From: Levilinea sp.
GTDB taxonomy: Bacteria; Chloroflexota; Anaerolineae; Anaerolineales; Anaerolineaceae
DNA length: 46,043 nt
Assembly (NCBI GenBank): GCA_029975215.1
Contig: JARKPO010000033.1
Coordinates: 1 to 46,043 of the forward strand
Direction of reading: 5' to 3'
Of the stretch, positions 1 to 9,420 are shown one piece after another. The notes under the pieces were generated by a model. That model ran no database searches. It was not told the DNA's origin and worked only from the letters and a program-made list of their open reading frames with translations. Position numbers and translations under genes: made by a program. Position 1 is the stretch's first letter. Every line of letters starts with the position of its first letter.

Positions 1-348
1 CGTTTTCCCATCAATCGCGATTACCTCTCCTTCTGTTCTCCCGATCACTGCTTGTACCCAATTTACAAAACATTTCTCAAAGGCTTGTGGATCACTCCAA
101 CTAAATACCCTCCCAAAAGTGTCGTGCGACGGTATGCCATGAGGTAATTCTAGGAATTGCCGCAACCACCCTTCTTTCGCTTTCGCGTATTCCTCTATCC
201 CACTCCAATCATCTGCCCCGCATAAGATCCCGCAGAACGCTATCGTAATAATATCCATAAGCTTATGCCGCCTTCCGGCTTTTCGGCGATGATCCGGTAG
301 TTGAGTAAAGTATGCGTTGAGATAGTTTGTCATTCCTTCGGTATTCAT
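1..348 (-). CDS. ISAs1-family transposase, N-terminal part (runs off the window)
   Basis: About 116 codons are visible, starting at the ATG at 348, which follows an AGGAG ribosome site. The protein opens with a QLPDHRRKAGRRHKL stretch and a CGADDW motif, then SHDTFGRVF, typical of the DDE_Tnp_1-associated N-terminal domain of ISAs1/H-repeat transposases. The visible part stops at AIDGKT, where the first catalytic aspartate of the DDE domain lies. The remainder, with the other acidic residues, is outside the window, so activity cannot be judged. Copying its own element is the expected role. Confidence 0.88.
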   Translation of the reverse strand, partial: MNTEGMTNYLNAYFTQLPDHRRKAGRRHKLMDIITIAFCGILCGADDWSGIEEYAKAKEGWLRQFLELPHGIPSHDTFGRVFSWSDPQAFEKCFVNWVQAVIGRTEGEVIAIDGKT

Positions 349-387
349 TGGGCTCCTCGTGGTTACTTTGAGGATACCCGATTTCTC

Positions 388-404
388 TAGAATGCGATTG
401 CCCT
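388..404. repeat. terminal inverted repeat of the left IS
   Basis: The plus strand reads TAGAATGCGATTGCCCT, the exact reverse complement of 45905-45921 at the other window edge. It marks the outer tip of the left element. The base beyond the tip differs (A at 405 here; the right copy begins with C at 45904). Confidence 0.8.
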
Positions 405-429
405 ACCGCGGGGTTTCGGGGCTGCCCTC

Positions 430-438
430 TGGTATAAT
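430..438 (+). promoter_or_regulatory. extended -10 promoter of the thioesterase gene, probably leaderless
   Basis: TGGTATAAT at 430-438 is an extended -10 (TGnTATAAT) with no good -35. Transcription would begin about 7 bases later, at 444-446, which is the ATG of the thioesterase gene at 445. No ribosome site precedes that ATG. A leaderless mRNA is therefore likely. The -35 region lies only a few bases from the IS tip, so the insertion may have replaced the original upstream sequence. Confidence 0.6.
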
Positions 439-444
439 CGCGGC

Positions 445-867
445 ATGGATGAATACCGCTTTTTCTACCCCATTCAAGTGCGCTACGGCGATATTGACGC
501 GCAGTGGCATGTGAACCATGCTCACACGGTGACCTTTATCGAACAATCGCGCTTTGCGTATCTGATGGCTTTGGGCCTGTTTGACGGCAAAAATTATTTT
601 GAGGTGGGTGTGATTGTAGCGGATCTGCACGTCAGCTATCTGGCTCCCATCGAAATTCAGCAGAACGTGCGCGTGGGGGTGCGCATGGCGCGCATTGGCT
701 CGAAAAGCATGACCCTGGAATATCTGGTGGAAGACGCCGACAGCGGTCAGGCCCTGGCCAAAGCCGAGACGGTGATGGTGGCATATGATTACCACTCGCG
801 CCAAAGCATCCCCGTGCCCGACCGCTGGCGCGAGATCATCTCTGCCCATGAAGGGCGCACCTTCTAA
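445..867 (+). CDS. acyl-CoA thioesterase, 4HBT/YbgC-like hotdog fold
   Basis: The 140-residue protein has the length and layout of a single hotdog-fold acyl-CoA thioesterase (FadM/YbgC type), which hydrolyses acyl-CoA to free acid and CoA in the cytosol. The N-terminal motif YGDIDAQWHVNHA corresponds to the family's Asp-x-x-Gly-His-Val-Asn-Asn active-site segment, followed by the usual FIEQSRF helix. The Gly before His is Trp here and the second Asn is His, so the active-site edge is somewhat unusual. The start at 445 coincides with the predicted transcription start. The substrate cannot be read from the sequence. Three further genes follow closely, suggesting a small operon. Confidence 0.85.
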   Translation: MDEYRFFYPIQVRYGDIDAQWHVNHAHTVTFIEQSRFAYLMALGLFDGKNYFEVGVIVADLHVSYLAPIEIQQNVRVGVRMARIGSKSMTLEYLVEDADSGQALAKAETVMVAYDYHSRQSIPVPDRWREIISAHEGRTF

Positions 868-888
868 ATTGTTTCCGTTGAGGACGGC

Positions 889-1938
889 ATGACACTTCCA
901 AACCTTTCTACTGAAAAAATGATTGAGTTTTTGTGCGGACTGCTGAACACCCCCAGCCCCACCGGAATGGCGGATGCGGGGATCGCCTTCACCGAGCAGG
1001 CCCTGGCGGCCGTCCCCGGCATCAGCATGCGGCGCACGCGCAAAGGGGCTTTGGTGGCGGTGATTCCGGGGCAGCGCAGCGACGCCCCTCGCGCCCTGAC
1101 CGCCCACTGCGACACCCTGGGCGGGATGGTGAAAGAGATTAAGCCCAACGGCCGCCTGAAGCTGACCCAGATCGGCGGTTTTGCCTGGAACACGGTTGAA
1201 AATGAAGGCTGCACCATCTTCACCGCCAGCGGCAAAACCGTGCGTGGCAGCCTGCTGGTGAACACAGCCTCGGCGCATGTGTACCGCACGGCGGTGACGG
1301 AAACCAAGCGCGAGGACGCCAACATGGAAGTTCGTTTGGATGTGCGCACCACCAGCGCGGATGAGACGCGCGCCCTGGGCATTCAGGTGGGTGATTTTGT
1401 GGCCTTTGACCCGCGGGTGGAGGTGGTAAACGGCTTTGTGCGTTCGCGCCATTTGGACGATAAGGCCTGCGTGGCCTGCGTGGTGGCGGCGGTGCAGGCA
1501 TTGGCGGATGCGGGGCTGAAGCCGGTGCAGACCACCTACATTCACATCAGCAATTACGAAGAGGTCGGCCACGGGGCTGCGGCGGGCATTCCAGCCGAAG
1601 TGACCGAGCTGCTGACGGTGGATATGGCCGCGGTGGGCGACGGACAGACCTCTAACGAATATCAGGCGTCGCTGTGCGTCAAAGATTCCGGCGGGCCGTA
1701 TCACCACGGCTTCAGCAACCGCCTGCGCCAACTGGCAGAGGAACATCAGATCCCCTATGTGGTGGATGTGTACCCCTTCTACGGCTCAGACGGCGAGTCT
1801 TTTTGGCGCGCGGGCGGGGACGTGGCCGTGGCGCTGATTGGCCCCGGCGTGGACGCTTCGCACGGTTACGAGCGCACCCACACCGATGCACTGGAGGCCA
1901 CCGCCCGCTGGGTGACGGCCTACCTTTTGGCCGAATAA
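889..1938 (+). CDS. M42-family metallo-aminopeptidase
   Basis: The 349-residue protein has the order of metal ligands of M42 (FrvX/YsdC/glutamyl aminopeptidase) enzymes: His73 in AHCDTLG, the bridging Asp in HLDDK (190-191), the Glu pair in YEEVGHG (224-225), Asp245 in DMAAVGDG, and His331 in the terminal ERTHTD motif. These large cytosolic complexes remove N-terminal residues from short peptides. Length is normal for the family. It sits 21 bases after the thioesterase gene and 10 before the tRNA-editing gene. Peptides imported by the Opp system at 11922-17899 are plausible substrates, but that link is only inferred. Confidence 0.9.
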   Translation: MTLPNLSTEKMIEFLCGLLNTPSPTGMADAGIAFTEQALAAVPGISMRRTRKGALVAVIPGQRSDAPRALTAHCDTLGGMVKEIKPNGRLKLTQIGGFAWNTVENEGCTIFTASGKTVRGSLLVNTASAHVYRTAVTETKREDANMEVRLDVRTTSADETRALGIQVGDFVAFDPRVEVVNGFVRSRHLDDKACVACVVAAVQALADAGLKPVQTTYIHISNYEEVGHGAAAGIPAEVTELLTVDMAAVGDGQTSNEYQASLCVKDSGGPYHHGFSNRLRQLAEEHQIPYVVDVYPFYGSDGESFWRAGGDVAVALIGPGVDASHGYERTHTDALEATARWVTAYLLAE

Positions 1939-1948
1939 GAGGCCGGAT

Positions 1949-2452
1949 ATGCCGTTGACCGAAGGGGAGCTTTTGGCGTATTTGCAGGCTCAGGGCCTGT
2001 CTTATACGTACACGGCTCACCCGCCGGTCTACACCTGCGAACAGGCGGATCAATATCACCCGCCGCAGCCCGGGGTTCACACCAAGAACCTGTTCCTGAG
2101 CGGCGGCGGGCGTTTTTTCCTGGCTACCACCGCTTGCGCCAAGCGGCTGGATTTGAAAGCCCTGGCGCAGACTCTGGACGTGGGCAAGCTGCATTTCGCC
2201 AGCCCCGAACAGCTCTGGCAGTGTTTGGGGGTTACCCCCGGCGCGGTGACGCTGCTGGCGGTCATTCACGACACGCAGGGACAGGTGGAAGTGCTGATGG
2301 ACGCAGACATTTGGGACGGGCAGGCCTTTTTCTGTCACCCCCTGGTGAACACGGCCACCTTGGTTCTGCCGCGCGCTGATTTGCTGCGCTTTTTTGAGCT
2401 GACCCAACACCCCCCGCGGGTGACGGTCATGCCGGAGCGGGCGGGGGCGTGA
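1949..2452 (+). CDS. YbaK/ProX-type aminoacyl-tRNA deacylase (prolyl-tRNA editing domain)
   Basis: The 167-residue protein matches the free-standing ProX (PrdX) branch of the YbaK/EbsC fold: an N-terminal LxxxGLxYTYTAHPPVYT segment, the characteristic HTKNLFL motif with the conserved lysine, a central CAKRLDLKALAQTL helix and the HPLVNTATL stretch near the C-terminus. Such proteins hydrolyse tRNA-Pro mischarged with Ala in trans, backing up the editing of prolyl-tRNA synthetase. It is cytosolic. The gene is tightly spaced with its neighbours, which have no obvious shared function. Confidence 0.85.
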   Translation: MPLTEGELLAYLQAQGLSYTYTAHPPVYTCEQADQYHPPQPGVHTKNLFLSGGGRFFLATTACAKRLDLKALAQTLDVGKLHFASPEQLWQCLGVTPGAVTLLAVIHDTQGQVEVLMDADIWDGQAFFCHPLVNTATLVLPRADLLRFFELTQHPPRVTVMPERAGA

Positions 2453-2462
2453 GGGACGCAAG

Positions 2463-3914
2463 ATGAACGCTGCTGCTGCTTTTTTGACCGCATTTTTCCG
2501 GCAAGACGCCGAAATACGCCTGCCCGCGGCCGTCCGCCGGGGGTTTTTGGCAGCTTTGTTCCTGCTGGGGGCGGCTTTTTGGGCCGTCTTTCTCAATTTT
2601 GGGGCGGGGCCGTGGGAATACCACGACTGGGCCGAGGTTAACCTGCCGCGCCTGGCTTTTGTGCAGGACGCCGTGCGCACCGCGCAGCTGCCGCTGCACA
2701 TGCCCGACAGCAGCGCCCTGCGCGGTTTGACCGACCGGTTTCAGGCCTTGCCGGATGTGATCCTTTCGCCGCAATTGCTTTTGCTGGGGGTCCTGCCGCT
2801 GGGGATCTTCATCCTGGTGAACTGGCTGCTGCTGTATGCCGCGGGGTTTGCTGGGCTGCTGGCCCTGCGCCGGCAGGAGCGCCTTTCGCTGGGGGTGTTT
2901 ACCAGCCTGTTCCTGCTGCTGAATTTTAACGGCCACCTGGCGGCGCATTTGGGGGTGGGGCACGTCACCTGGGGCGGCACCTTTTTGTTCCCCTGGCTGG
3001 CCCTGCTGATTCTGCGCCTGCTGGCGGGGGACACCACCTGGCGCTGGGCGGCGCAGACGGCAGCCCTGCTGTTCCTGATCTTCCTGCAAGGCTCGTTTCA
3101 CCAGTACGTGTGGGCGCTGATGTTCTTGGGGATTCTGGGGCTGGCGGCCTGGCGCAAGGCCTGGGCGGTGCTGCGGGCGCTGGTGTTTGCCAATTTGCTC
3201 AGCATGGTGCGCCTGCTGCCGCCTACCTTGCTGCTGGGGGCCTTTGACACCGATTTCTACGGGGGTTATCCCTCGCTGGGCGCCGCGGCGCGCTCTTTGC
3301 TTCAGCCGCGCGCCCCCGCCGATTCGCTGCCCTTTGCCAATTTCTACTCGCCGCTGGGGTATTGGGAATTTAACCTGTACCTGGGCTGGCTGGGGTTGGC
3401 CCTGGTGGGGGTGGGGCTGGCGGCCTGGGCCTGGCAGCAGATTCGCACGCGCCGGCTCTCGCCGCTGTGGGCCCCGTTGGGGGTGTTGGCGCTGCTCTCG
3501 GTGGGCAGCCTGTACCAGCCTTTCGCGGGGCTGCCCATCCCGCTGCTGAACGCAGAGCGCGTCTCCTCGCGTATGCTGATTCTGCCGGTGACGATGGCCA
3601 GCATTCTGGGCGGGGCGGCCTTGCAGCGCCTGTTGGATGGGCGCAGGTGGGCGGGCTGGGGAGCGCTGCTTTTGGGGGTGAACGCACTGTTGGGGGTAGA
3701 TTTGCTGCGGCAGGCCTATGCCTGGCGGGTGACGGCAGCCGCGGCGGTGTTTCCGTTCACGCCGGTGGATGTGACGATTAAGACCGTGGCCAACCACGCC
3801 GACCCGCCTTATACTGCCCTGCTGTTGGCCGGGTTGACAGTTACCATCGCAGCAGCGCTGGCCTTGGCGTTTTTGGTGCGGTGCGAAGCCCGCCCGAAAG
3901 CTCCGAATAATTAA
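2463..3914 (+). CDS. polytopic membrane protein of unknown function
   Basis: The 483-residue protein has roughly ten to twelve hydrophobic helices, for example residues about 29-46, 110-135 and 150-185, and ends with one more helix before a short basic tail. Between helices 1 and 2 lies a conserved-looking loop with EYHDWAE and LPRLAF, and a long extracytoplasmic loop near 265-305 contains YGGYPSLG. The overall layout, with an acidic first loop and many helices, recalls GT-C glycosyltransferase-like or YfhO-like proteins, but no signature proves this. It follows the editing gene by 10 bases. I do not assign a function. Confidence 0.75.
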   Translation: MNAAAAFLTAFFRQDAEIRLPAAVRRGFLAALFLLGAAFWAVFLNFGAGPWEYHDWAEVNLPRLAFVQDAVRTAQLPLHMPDSSALRGLTDRFQALPDVILSPQLLLLGVLPLGIFILVNWLLLYAAGFAGLLALRRQERLSLGVFTSLFLLLNFNGHLAAHLGVGHVTWGGTFLFPWLALLILRLLAGDTTWRWAAQTAALLFLIFLQGSFHQYVWALMFLGILGLAAWRKAWAVLRALVFANLLSMVRLLPPTLLLGAFDTDFYGGYPSLGAAARSLLQPRAPADSLPFANFYSPLGYWEFNLYLGWLGLALVGVGLAAWAWQQIRTRRLSPLWAPLGVLALLSVGSLYQPFAGLPIPLLNAERVSSRMLILPVTMASILGGAALQRLLDGRRWAGWGALLLGVNALLGVDLLRQAYAWRVTAAAAVFPFTPVDVTIKTVANHADPPYTALLLAGLTVTIAAALALAFLVRCEARPKAPNN

Positions 3915-3957
3915 TAAAACTCTTATCAAAAACCTATACAATCGCCCCTTCGGGTGA

Positions 3958-3986
3958 GTGCAAAGCCCCCTAAACTCTGGTAGAAT
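3958..3986 (+). promoter_or_regulatory. probable clpC promoter
   Basis: TAGAAT at 3981-3986 is a good -10, with a weak -35-like GTGCAA at 3958-3963 and a 17-base spacer. It would give a leader of about 107 bases before clpC. No CtsR direct repeat or CIRCE element is visible around it. Confidence 0.45.
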
Positions 3987-4012
3987 CCCCATTAAGGACA
4001 AAAAAGTTTCGC

Positions 4013-4077
4013 GGAAGGGTTTCTTTTATTGGTTCCCTTCCCGTTCGAGCCAACCGCCAACGTGTGCGGCGGATTGG
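4013..4077 (+). other. two consecutive stem-loops in the clpC leader
   Basis: GGAAGGG (4013-4019) pairs perfectly with CCCTTCC (4035-4041). Just downstream, CCAACCGCC (4050-4058) pairs with GGCGGATTGG (4068-4077) with one bulged base. Both fold between the predicted transcription start and the ribosome site at about 4086-4092. Neither is followed by a T-run, so they are not terminators; a role in mRNA stability or regulation is inference. Confidence 0.45.
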
Positions 4078-4099
4078 GGACGATTAGGAGGATGACACC

Positions 4100-6595
4100 A
4101 TGGCTGGTATGGAGCGTTTTACACAACGCGCGCGCCGTGTTCTGAGCCTGGCTCACCAGGAAGCCGAGCGGCTGCGCCAAAATTCAATTGATACCGAGCA
4201 TTTGCTGGTCGGCCTGAGCCTGGAAGACGGTGGGATCGCCGGACGCGTGCTGCGCGATTTGGGCCTGGAGCCGGATCGTATTCAACAAATGGTGGAGCGC
4301 ATCAGCGGTTTTGGGCAGGAAGTCACCGGCAAAATTGATCTGACGGCTGGCGTTCAGCAGGTGCTGGAATTTGCCATTGAAGAAGCCCGCCGCATGGGCC
4401 ACCATTACATCGGCACCGAACATCTGCTGCTGGGCCTGGTGCGCTCCACCGAGGGCAACGCCCCTGAGGTGCTGCGCAAACTGGGCGTGACCCCTGAGCA
4501 AATTCGCCGCCAAACCCGCCGCGTGCTGCAAGAGAGCAGCACCTCTCCGGCGGGCGGCCCGGCTGCGCCCGCCAAACCCGCGGGCAAGGGCGAAAAAGAG
4601 AAAGACAAGGAAAGCAAGACCCCCCTGGTAGATCAGCTGGCGGTGGATTTGACCAGCCGCGCCGAAGAAGGTAAGCTGGATCCCGTCATTGGGCGGCAGA
4701 TGGAAATTGAGCGCGTCATTCAGATTTTGGCGCGGCGCAACAAAAACAACCCGGCCCTCATCGGCGAACCGGGCGTGGGCAAAACGGCTATCGTGGAAGG
4801 CCTGGCCCAGCGCATTATCGAAGGCGACGTGCCGGCTCTGCTGTTGGATAAGCGCGTTTTGCAGCTGGACGTGGGCTCGCTGGTGGCGGGCACTATGTAC
4901 CGCGGCCAGTTTGAAGAGCGCCTGAAGCGCGTGATTGACGAGCTGAAGAGCACCGGCGCCATCCTCTTCATTGACGAGGTGCACATGCTGGTGGGGGCAG
5001 GGGCGGCCGGCTCCTCGGTGGACGCGGCCAACATCCTCAAACCGGCCCTTTCGCGCGGTGAGCTGCAAGTCATCGGCGCCACCACCCTGGACGAGTACCG
5101 CAAGCACATTGAAAGCGACGCGGCTTTGGAACGCCGCTTCCAGCCGATTGTGGTCAACGAACCCAACCTGGATGAAACCATCCAGATTCTGCGCGGCATC
5201 CGCAGCGCCTACGAAGAACACCACCGCCTGAATATCTCGGATGAGGCCATTGAAGCGGCGGTGCGCCTGTCTTCGCGCTATGTGACCGAGCGCTTCCTGC
5301 CGGACAAGGCCATTGACCTGGTGGATGAAGCCTCTTCGCGGGTGCGCATGTACAAAAGCCCGGCGGCTCAGGCCACTAAGAAATTGATGGGCGATCTGCG
5401 CAATGTGCGCCAAAACCGCGCCCTGGCTCTGGAAGACGGCCGCTCTGACGAGGTGGTGGCCCTTCAGGAACGCGAATCGGAACTGACTCAGGAATTGGAC
5501 GAAATGCGCACCGCCTGGGACCGCAGCAGCAGCCCGGTGGTCACGGCAGATGACATCGCTGAGGTGGTCTCCATGTGGACGGGCGTGCCGGTGATGCAGA
5601 TGGCGCAGGAAGAATCGGCGCGGCTGCTGACGATGGAGGAGGAACTGCGCAAGCACATCATCGGCCAGGAAGAGGCCGTGATCAACATTTCCAAGGCAGT
5701 CCGGCGGGCGCGCTCCGGGTTAAAAGACCCGCGGCGTCCGATTGGCTCGTTTGTGTTCCTCGGCCCCACGGGCGTGGGCAAAACCGAACTGACCAAGGCG
5801 CTGGCGCGCTTCCTGTTTGGCAGCGAAGAAGCCTTGATTCAACTGGATATGTCAGAATTCATGGAGCGCCACACGGTCAGCCGTCTGGTGGGCGCGCCTC
5901 CGGGATACGTGGGCTATGATGAAGCCGGTCAGTTGACCGAAGCTATCCGCCGCCGTCCCTATTCCATCGTGGTCTTCGACGAGATCGAAAAGGCCCACCC
6001 CGAAGCTCATAACATGCTGCTTCAGATCATGGAAGAGGGCCATCTTTCCGATGCCAAGGGTCACAAGGTAGACTTCCGCAATGCCATCATCGTGATGACC
6101 TCCAACATCGGCGCGGACATGATCAAGCGCCAGTCTTCCCTGGGCTTCAATTTCATCCGCGACGAGGCCCAAGAGGAACAAGAGGCTTACGATGATATGC
6201 GCAAGAAGCTGCTTGATTCGCTCAAACGCGTCTTCCGGCCGGAGTTCATCAACCGCCTGGATGGGGTAGTGGTCTTCCGTGCCCTCACCCGTTCCGACAT
6301 CCGCCAGATCGTGCGGCTGGAGTTGGACAAGGTGGCCCAGCGCCTGGAGGAATATGAGATCCGTCTGCAGGCCAGCGAAGCGGCTTTGGAGCTGCTGGCC
6401 AATGAAGGGTACGACCCCGAAATGGGGGCGCGCCCCTTGCGCCGCGTGATCCAGAACAAGGTGGAAGACCGCCTTTCGGATGCGCTTTTGGCCAAGGAGT
6501 TTGTGGCGGGCGATACAATTTTGATTGATTTGAACGAAGACCGCGAGGTGGTCTTGCAGCGCGAAACCGAAGCCGAGCCTTTGGCCAGCGCGTAA
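4100..6595 (+). CDS. clpC: ATP-dependent Clp protease ATP-binding subunit ClpC
   Basis: The 831-residue AAA+ unfoldase has a Clp N-domain with its two repeats (about 1-145), a charged linker, a first ATPase module with Walker A GEPGVGKT (222-229) and Walker [10 protein letters not shown] (about 288), a short coiled middle domain (about 420-480, as in ClpC rather than the long ClpB one), and a second module with Walker A GPTGVGKT (555-562). Length is normal for ClpC. It recognises damaged or tagged proteins and threads them into ClpP; clpP is not in the window. The start at 4100 is set by TAGGAGG 8 bases upstream. A strong terminator separates it from radA. Confidence 0.96.
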   Translation: MAGMERFTQRARRVLSLAHQEAERLRQNSIDTEHLLVGLSLEDGGIAGRVLRDLGLEPDRIQQMVERISGFGQEVTGKIDLTAGVQQVLEFAIEEARRMGHHYIGTEHLLLGLVRSTEGNAPEVLRKLGVTPEQIRRQTRRVLQESSTSPAGGPAAPAKPAGKGEKEKDKESKTPLVDQLAVDLTSRAEEGKLDPVIGRQMEIERVIQILARRNKNNPALIGEPGVGKTAIVEGLAQRIIEGDVPALLLDKRVLQLDVGSLVAGTMYRGQFEERLKRVIDELKSTGAILFIDEVHMLVGAGAAGSSVDAANILKPALSRGELQVIGATTLDEYRKHIESDAALERRFQPIVVNEPNLDETIQILRGIRSAYEEHHRLNISDEAIEAAVRLSSRYVTERFLPDKAIDLVDEASSRVRMYKSPAAQATKKLMGDLRNVRQNRALALEDGRSDEVVALQERESELTQELDEMRTAWDRSSSPVVTADDIAEVVSMWTGVPVMQMAQEESARLLTMEEELRKHIIGQEEAVINISKAVRRARSGLKDPRRPIGSFVFLGPTGVGKTELTKALARFLFGSEEALIQLDMSEFMERHTVSRLVGAPPGYVGYDEAGQLTEAIRRRPYSIVVFDEIEKAHPEAHNMLLQIMEEGHLSDAKGHKVDFRNAIIVMTSNIGADMIKRQSSLGFNFIRDEAQEEQEAYDDMRKKLLDSLKRVFRPEFINRLDGVVVFRALTRSDIRQIVRLELDKVAQRLEEYEIRLQASEAALELLANEGYDPEMGARPLRRVIQNKVEDRLSDALLAKEFVAGDTILIDLNEDREVVLQRETEAEPLASA

Positions 6596-6606
6596 GCGGC
6601 ACATTT

Positions 6607-6651
6607 ACACGGGCTGTCCAGCAGGCAAGGGGCAGCCCGTGTTCTTTTTTT
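6607..6651 (+). terminator. rho-independent terminator after clpC
   Basis: ACACGGGCTG (6607-6616) pairs perfectly with CAGCCCGTGT (6633-6642), followed by a T-rich tract (6643-6651). The 10-bp stem and T-run make a strong intrinsic terminator between clpC and radA. Confidence 0.9.
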
Positions 6652-6672
6652 CTGAGCAGAGCGAAGGGGAGC

Positions 6673-8094
6673 ATGGCAAAAACACAAACCCGGTACGTGT
6701 GTCAACAGTGCGGGCGGATTTCACCGCGTGAAATGGGGCGCTGCCCCTCGTGCGGCAGTTACGGCACAATGATCGAAGAAATTGTGCCCACGGCACCCTC
6801 CGCCGCGGCCAGCCGCACCCGCGGCCTGAGCAGCGCCCATTCGCAGCCGCGCCGTTTGGCCGAGATCGAAGGCAACGCTGAAGACCGCCTGCCGCTCTCG
6901 ATGCAGGAATTCGCGCGGGTGCTGGGCGGCGGCATCGTCCCCGGCTCCATCGTGCTGGTGGGGGGCGACCCCGGCATTGGCAAATCCACCCTCACCCTGC
7001 AAATGGCGATGGAGATGTCGCACCAGTACAAGGTGCTGTACGTTTCCGGCGAAGAATCAGAGCGGCAGATCAAAATGCGCGCGGTGCGCCTGCTGCAGCC
7101 GGAGGGCGAAGGCGAGCCGGCCCTGCCCGAAGACCTGTACCTGGTGACCGAGACCAATTTGGATGTGATTTTGCAGCATGTGGCGGCGGTGCAGCCGGAC
7201 TTGCTGATTGTGGATTCGATCCAAACGGTGTACCTGCCGGAACTGGAATCCAGCGCCGGGTCGGTGACCCAGGTGCGCGAATGCTCTTCGCGCCTGCGGG
7301 AATTGGCCAAATCGGGCGGGATGGCCGTGTTTGTGATTGGGCATGTGACCAAAGAGGGCGTCATCGCCGGGCCGCGGGTGTTGGAACACATCGTGGATAC
7401 GGTGCTGTACCTGGAAGGCGACCGTTTTTTGTCCTTCCGGCTGCTGCGGTCAGTGAAGAATCGCTTTGGGGCCACCTCGGAGGTGGGCGTGTTTGAGATG
7501 GGGGAGCGCGGCATGGTGGAAGTGCCCAACCCCTCGGAGGCTTTTTTAGCAGAGCGGCTGGCCTCCGCGGCAGGCTCGGCCATCACGGTGATGATGGAAG
7601 GCACCCGCCCGCTGCTGGTGGAAATTCAGGGGCTGACCAGCCCCACCAGTTTTGGCAACCCGCGGCGCACGCCCAACGGCATGGATATGAACCGGCTGCT
7701 GCTGGTGACAGCGGTGCTGACGCGGCGCATGGGGGTGCGGCTGGGCGAGCAGGATGTGTTTGTCAACGTGGTGGGCGGTCTGCGCATCAGCGAACCGGCC
7801 TCAGACCTGGCGGTGGCGGCGGCGATTTTTTCCTCGCTGCGCGACCAGCCGGTGCGGGCAGACGCGGTGCTGTTGGGCGAGGTGGGGCTTTCGGGCGAGC
7901 TGCGCTGGGTGGGGCAGATGAATCAGCGCCTGCGCGAGGCGGCCAAGCTGGGCTTTAAGACGGCCATCATCCCCCGCCGCGTGCGCCGTTCGGAGCCGCT
8001 GCCGGAGGGGATGCAAATTTTGGAGGCGCGTTCGCTGCGCGATGCCATTCAGCAGGCCCTGGTGGCTGAGGAAGGCGGGCACTCCCATGGGTAA
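6673..8094 (+). CDS. radA: DNA repair protein RadA (Sms)
   Basis: The 473-residue protein has the RadA layout: a zinc finger with Cys10, Cys13, Cys24 and Cys27; a RecA-like ATPase core with Walker A GGDPGIGKST (97-106); the RadA-specific KNRFG motif (262-266); and a C-terminal Lon-protease-like domain that lacks proteolytic function in this family. It acts in branch migration and processing of recombination intermediates. The start at 6673 has a GGGGAG ribosome site. Its last 8 bases overlap the start of the next gene, so the two are probably translationally coupled. Confidence 0.96.
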   Translation: MAKTQTRYVCQQCGRISPREMGRCPSCGSYGTMIEEIVPTAPSAAASRTRGLSSAHSQPRRLAEIEGNAEDRLPLSMQEFARVLGGGIVPGSIVLVGGDPGIGKSTLTLQMAMEMSHQYKVLYVSGEESERQIKMRAVRLLQPEGEGEPALPEDLYLVTETNLDVILQHVAAVQPDLLIVDSIQTVYLPELESSAGSVTQVRECSSRLRELAKSGGMAVFVIGHVTKEGVIAGPRVLEHIVDTVLYLEGDRFLSFRLLRSVKNRFGATSEVGVFEMGERGMVEVPNPSEAFLAERLASAAGSAITVMMEGTRPLLVEIQGLTSPTSFGNPRRTPNGMDMNRLLLVTAVLTRRMGVRLGEQDVFVNVVGGLRISEPASDLAVAAAIFSSLRDQPVRADAVLLGEVGLSGELRWVGQMNQRLREAAKLGFKTAIIPRRVRRSEPLPEGMQILEARSLRDAIQQALVAEEGGHSHG

Positions 8095-9403
8095 GCCGAT
8101 GATCCGCGCGCGCATTCAGCTGGCCCTGATCCACATGGCGGTGGCCATGACCCTGGTGCCGATCAACAGTACCCTCAACCGGGTGATGATCAAAGAACTG
8201 GCTCTCTCGGCCACGCTGGTGTCGATCCTGGCTTCACTCCCCTATATCTTTTCGCCCATCCAGGTGTGGATTGGCTCCTATTCCGACCGCCACCCGCTAT
8301 GGGGCTGGCGGCGCACGCCCTATATTGCCCTGGGACTGCTGCTGTGCGCGGGTGGGGTGATGTTGGCCCCCCAGGCGGTATACCACCTGGCGGAATGGGG
8401 TTGGTGGGGCTATGTGCTCAGCTTTGGGGTGTTTGCGGCCTGGGGCATGGGCTTCAACGTGGCCTCGGTGTCTTACCTCTCGCTGGCCTCGGAGCTTTCG
8501 GGCGAGAAAGGCCGTTCGCGCACGGTTTCGGTGATGTGGTTTGTGATGATCACTGGCATCATCCTCACGGCGGCCACCCTCAGCCGTTTGCTGCGCGAAT
8601 ATTCCCCTCAGCAGCTGCAAGTTGCCTTTGAATGGGTGGCGCTGACGGCGCTGTCTCTGGGGCTGCTGGGTCTGGTGGGGTTAGAGCCGCGTCAGGCAGC
8701 GCGCTCTGAGGATTCCGCGCCCAGCCGCACAGGCTGGAACAGCCTGCTGCGCGGGGTGCTGCGCAGCCCGCAGGCGCGCCACTTCTTTTTCTATCTGATC
8801 GTGCTGCTGGCGGCCATTTTGGGCCAGGATGTGCTTTTGGAGCCGTTTGGCGGCGAGGCCTTCGGCCTGTCGGTGTCGGCCACCACGCGCATTACCTCCA
8901 TCTGGGGCGGCACCTTTTTAATTGCTCTGCTGGCGGCGGGCTTTTTTGAACGCCGCCTGGGTAAGCTGCGCCTGGCCAAAGTCAGCGCGTGGGTGGCGGC
9001 GGCCGGCTTTGCGCTGATTGTGGGCAGCGGGTTAGCACATCAAAGCGGTGTGTTTTACGCCGGGGTGGTGATCTTGGGCTTTGGCACCGGCCTGTCCACC
9101 GTGGCCAATCTCTCGCTGATGTTTGACATGACTACCGATCAGGTGGGGCTGTTCATCGGCGCCTGGGGGGTGGCGGACGCTTTGGCGCGCGGAATCGGTA
9201 CACTGATGAGCGGGGTGGTGCGGGATGTGGTGTCGGCTGTTTTAGGCCAGGCCCTGTCAGGGTATCTGGTGGTCTTCAGCCTGCAAGGGCTGATGCTGCT
9301 GATCTCGTGGTGGATGCTGGGGCGGGTGGATGTGCAGCTTTTCCGTCAGCAGACCGATCTGACCATTGGTGAGCGCGCCGCCCTGGTGAACGAAGCTTCT
9401 TAA
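8087..9403 (+). CDS. PucC/BCD-family major facilitator carrier
   Basis: The 438-residue protein has about twelve membrane helices. Its N-terminal half carries the PucC (bacteriochlorophyll delivery) signature: an LNRVMIKEL helix, LVSILASLPY, a G-x-x-SD loop followed by GWRRTPYI, and the SYLSLASEL helix with a conserved downstream ARTV-like loop (GRSRTVSVMWF). In phototrophs the family handles (bacterio)chlorophyll or antenna assembly; many relatives in non-phototrophs have unknown cargo. I chose the ATG at 8087, preceded by GAGGAAGG, because an upstream in-frame start lies inside radA. The gene overlaps radA by 8 bases. No pigment gene is visible in the window. Confidence 0.82.
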   Translation: MGKPMIRARIQLALIHMAVAMTLVPINSTLNRVMIKELALSATLVSILASLPYIFSPIQVWIGSYSDRHPLWGWRRTPYIALGLLLCAGGVMLAPQAVYHLAEWGWWGYVLSFGVFAAWGMGFNVASVSYLSLASELSGEKGRSRTVSVMWFVMITGIILTAATLSRLLREYSPQQLQVAFEWVALTALSLGLLGLVGLEPRQAARSEDSAPSRTGWNSLLRGVLRSPQARHFFFYLIVLLAAILGQDVLLEPFGGEAFGLSVSATTRITSIWGGTFLIALLAAGFFERRLGKLRLAKVSAWVAAAGFALIVGSGLAHQSGVFYAGVVILGFGTGLSTVANLSLMFDMTTDQVGLFIGAWGVADALARGIGTLMSGVVRDVVSAVLGQALSGYLVVFSLQGLMLLISWWMLGRVDVQLFRQQTDLTIGERAALVNEAS

Positions 9404-9420
9404 CCGAAAGGATTGTATCT

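Larger units (their letters stand above)
1..405 (-). mobile_element. ISAs1-family insertion sequence, partial (left window edge)
   Basis: The element enters from the left edge and ends at about 404-405. It holds the 5' part of an ISAs1-type transposase on the minus strand, a short untranslated stretch, and an outer terminal repeat at 388-404. That repeat, read inward on the minus strand, is AGGGCAATCGCATTCTA, and it matches the repeat at the other window edge (45905-45921). The rest of the element lies outside the window, so the target duplication cannot be checked. Confidence 0.85.

Noticed and set aside
8042..8086. Upstream in-frame ATG for the PucC-family gene
   Set aside because: It lies inside radA, lacks a ribosome site, and adds residues that do not fit the family start; the ATG at 8087 follows GAGGAAGG.
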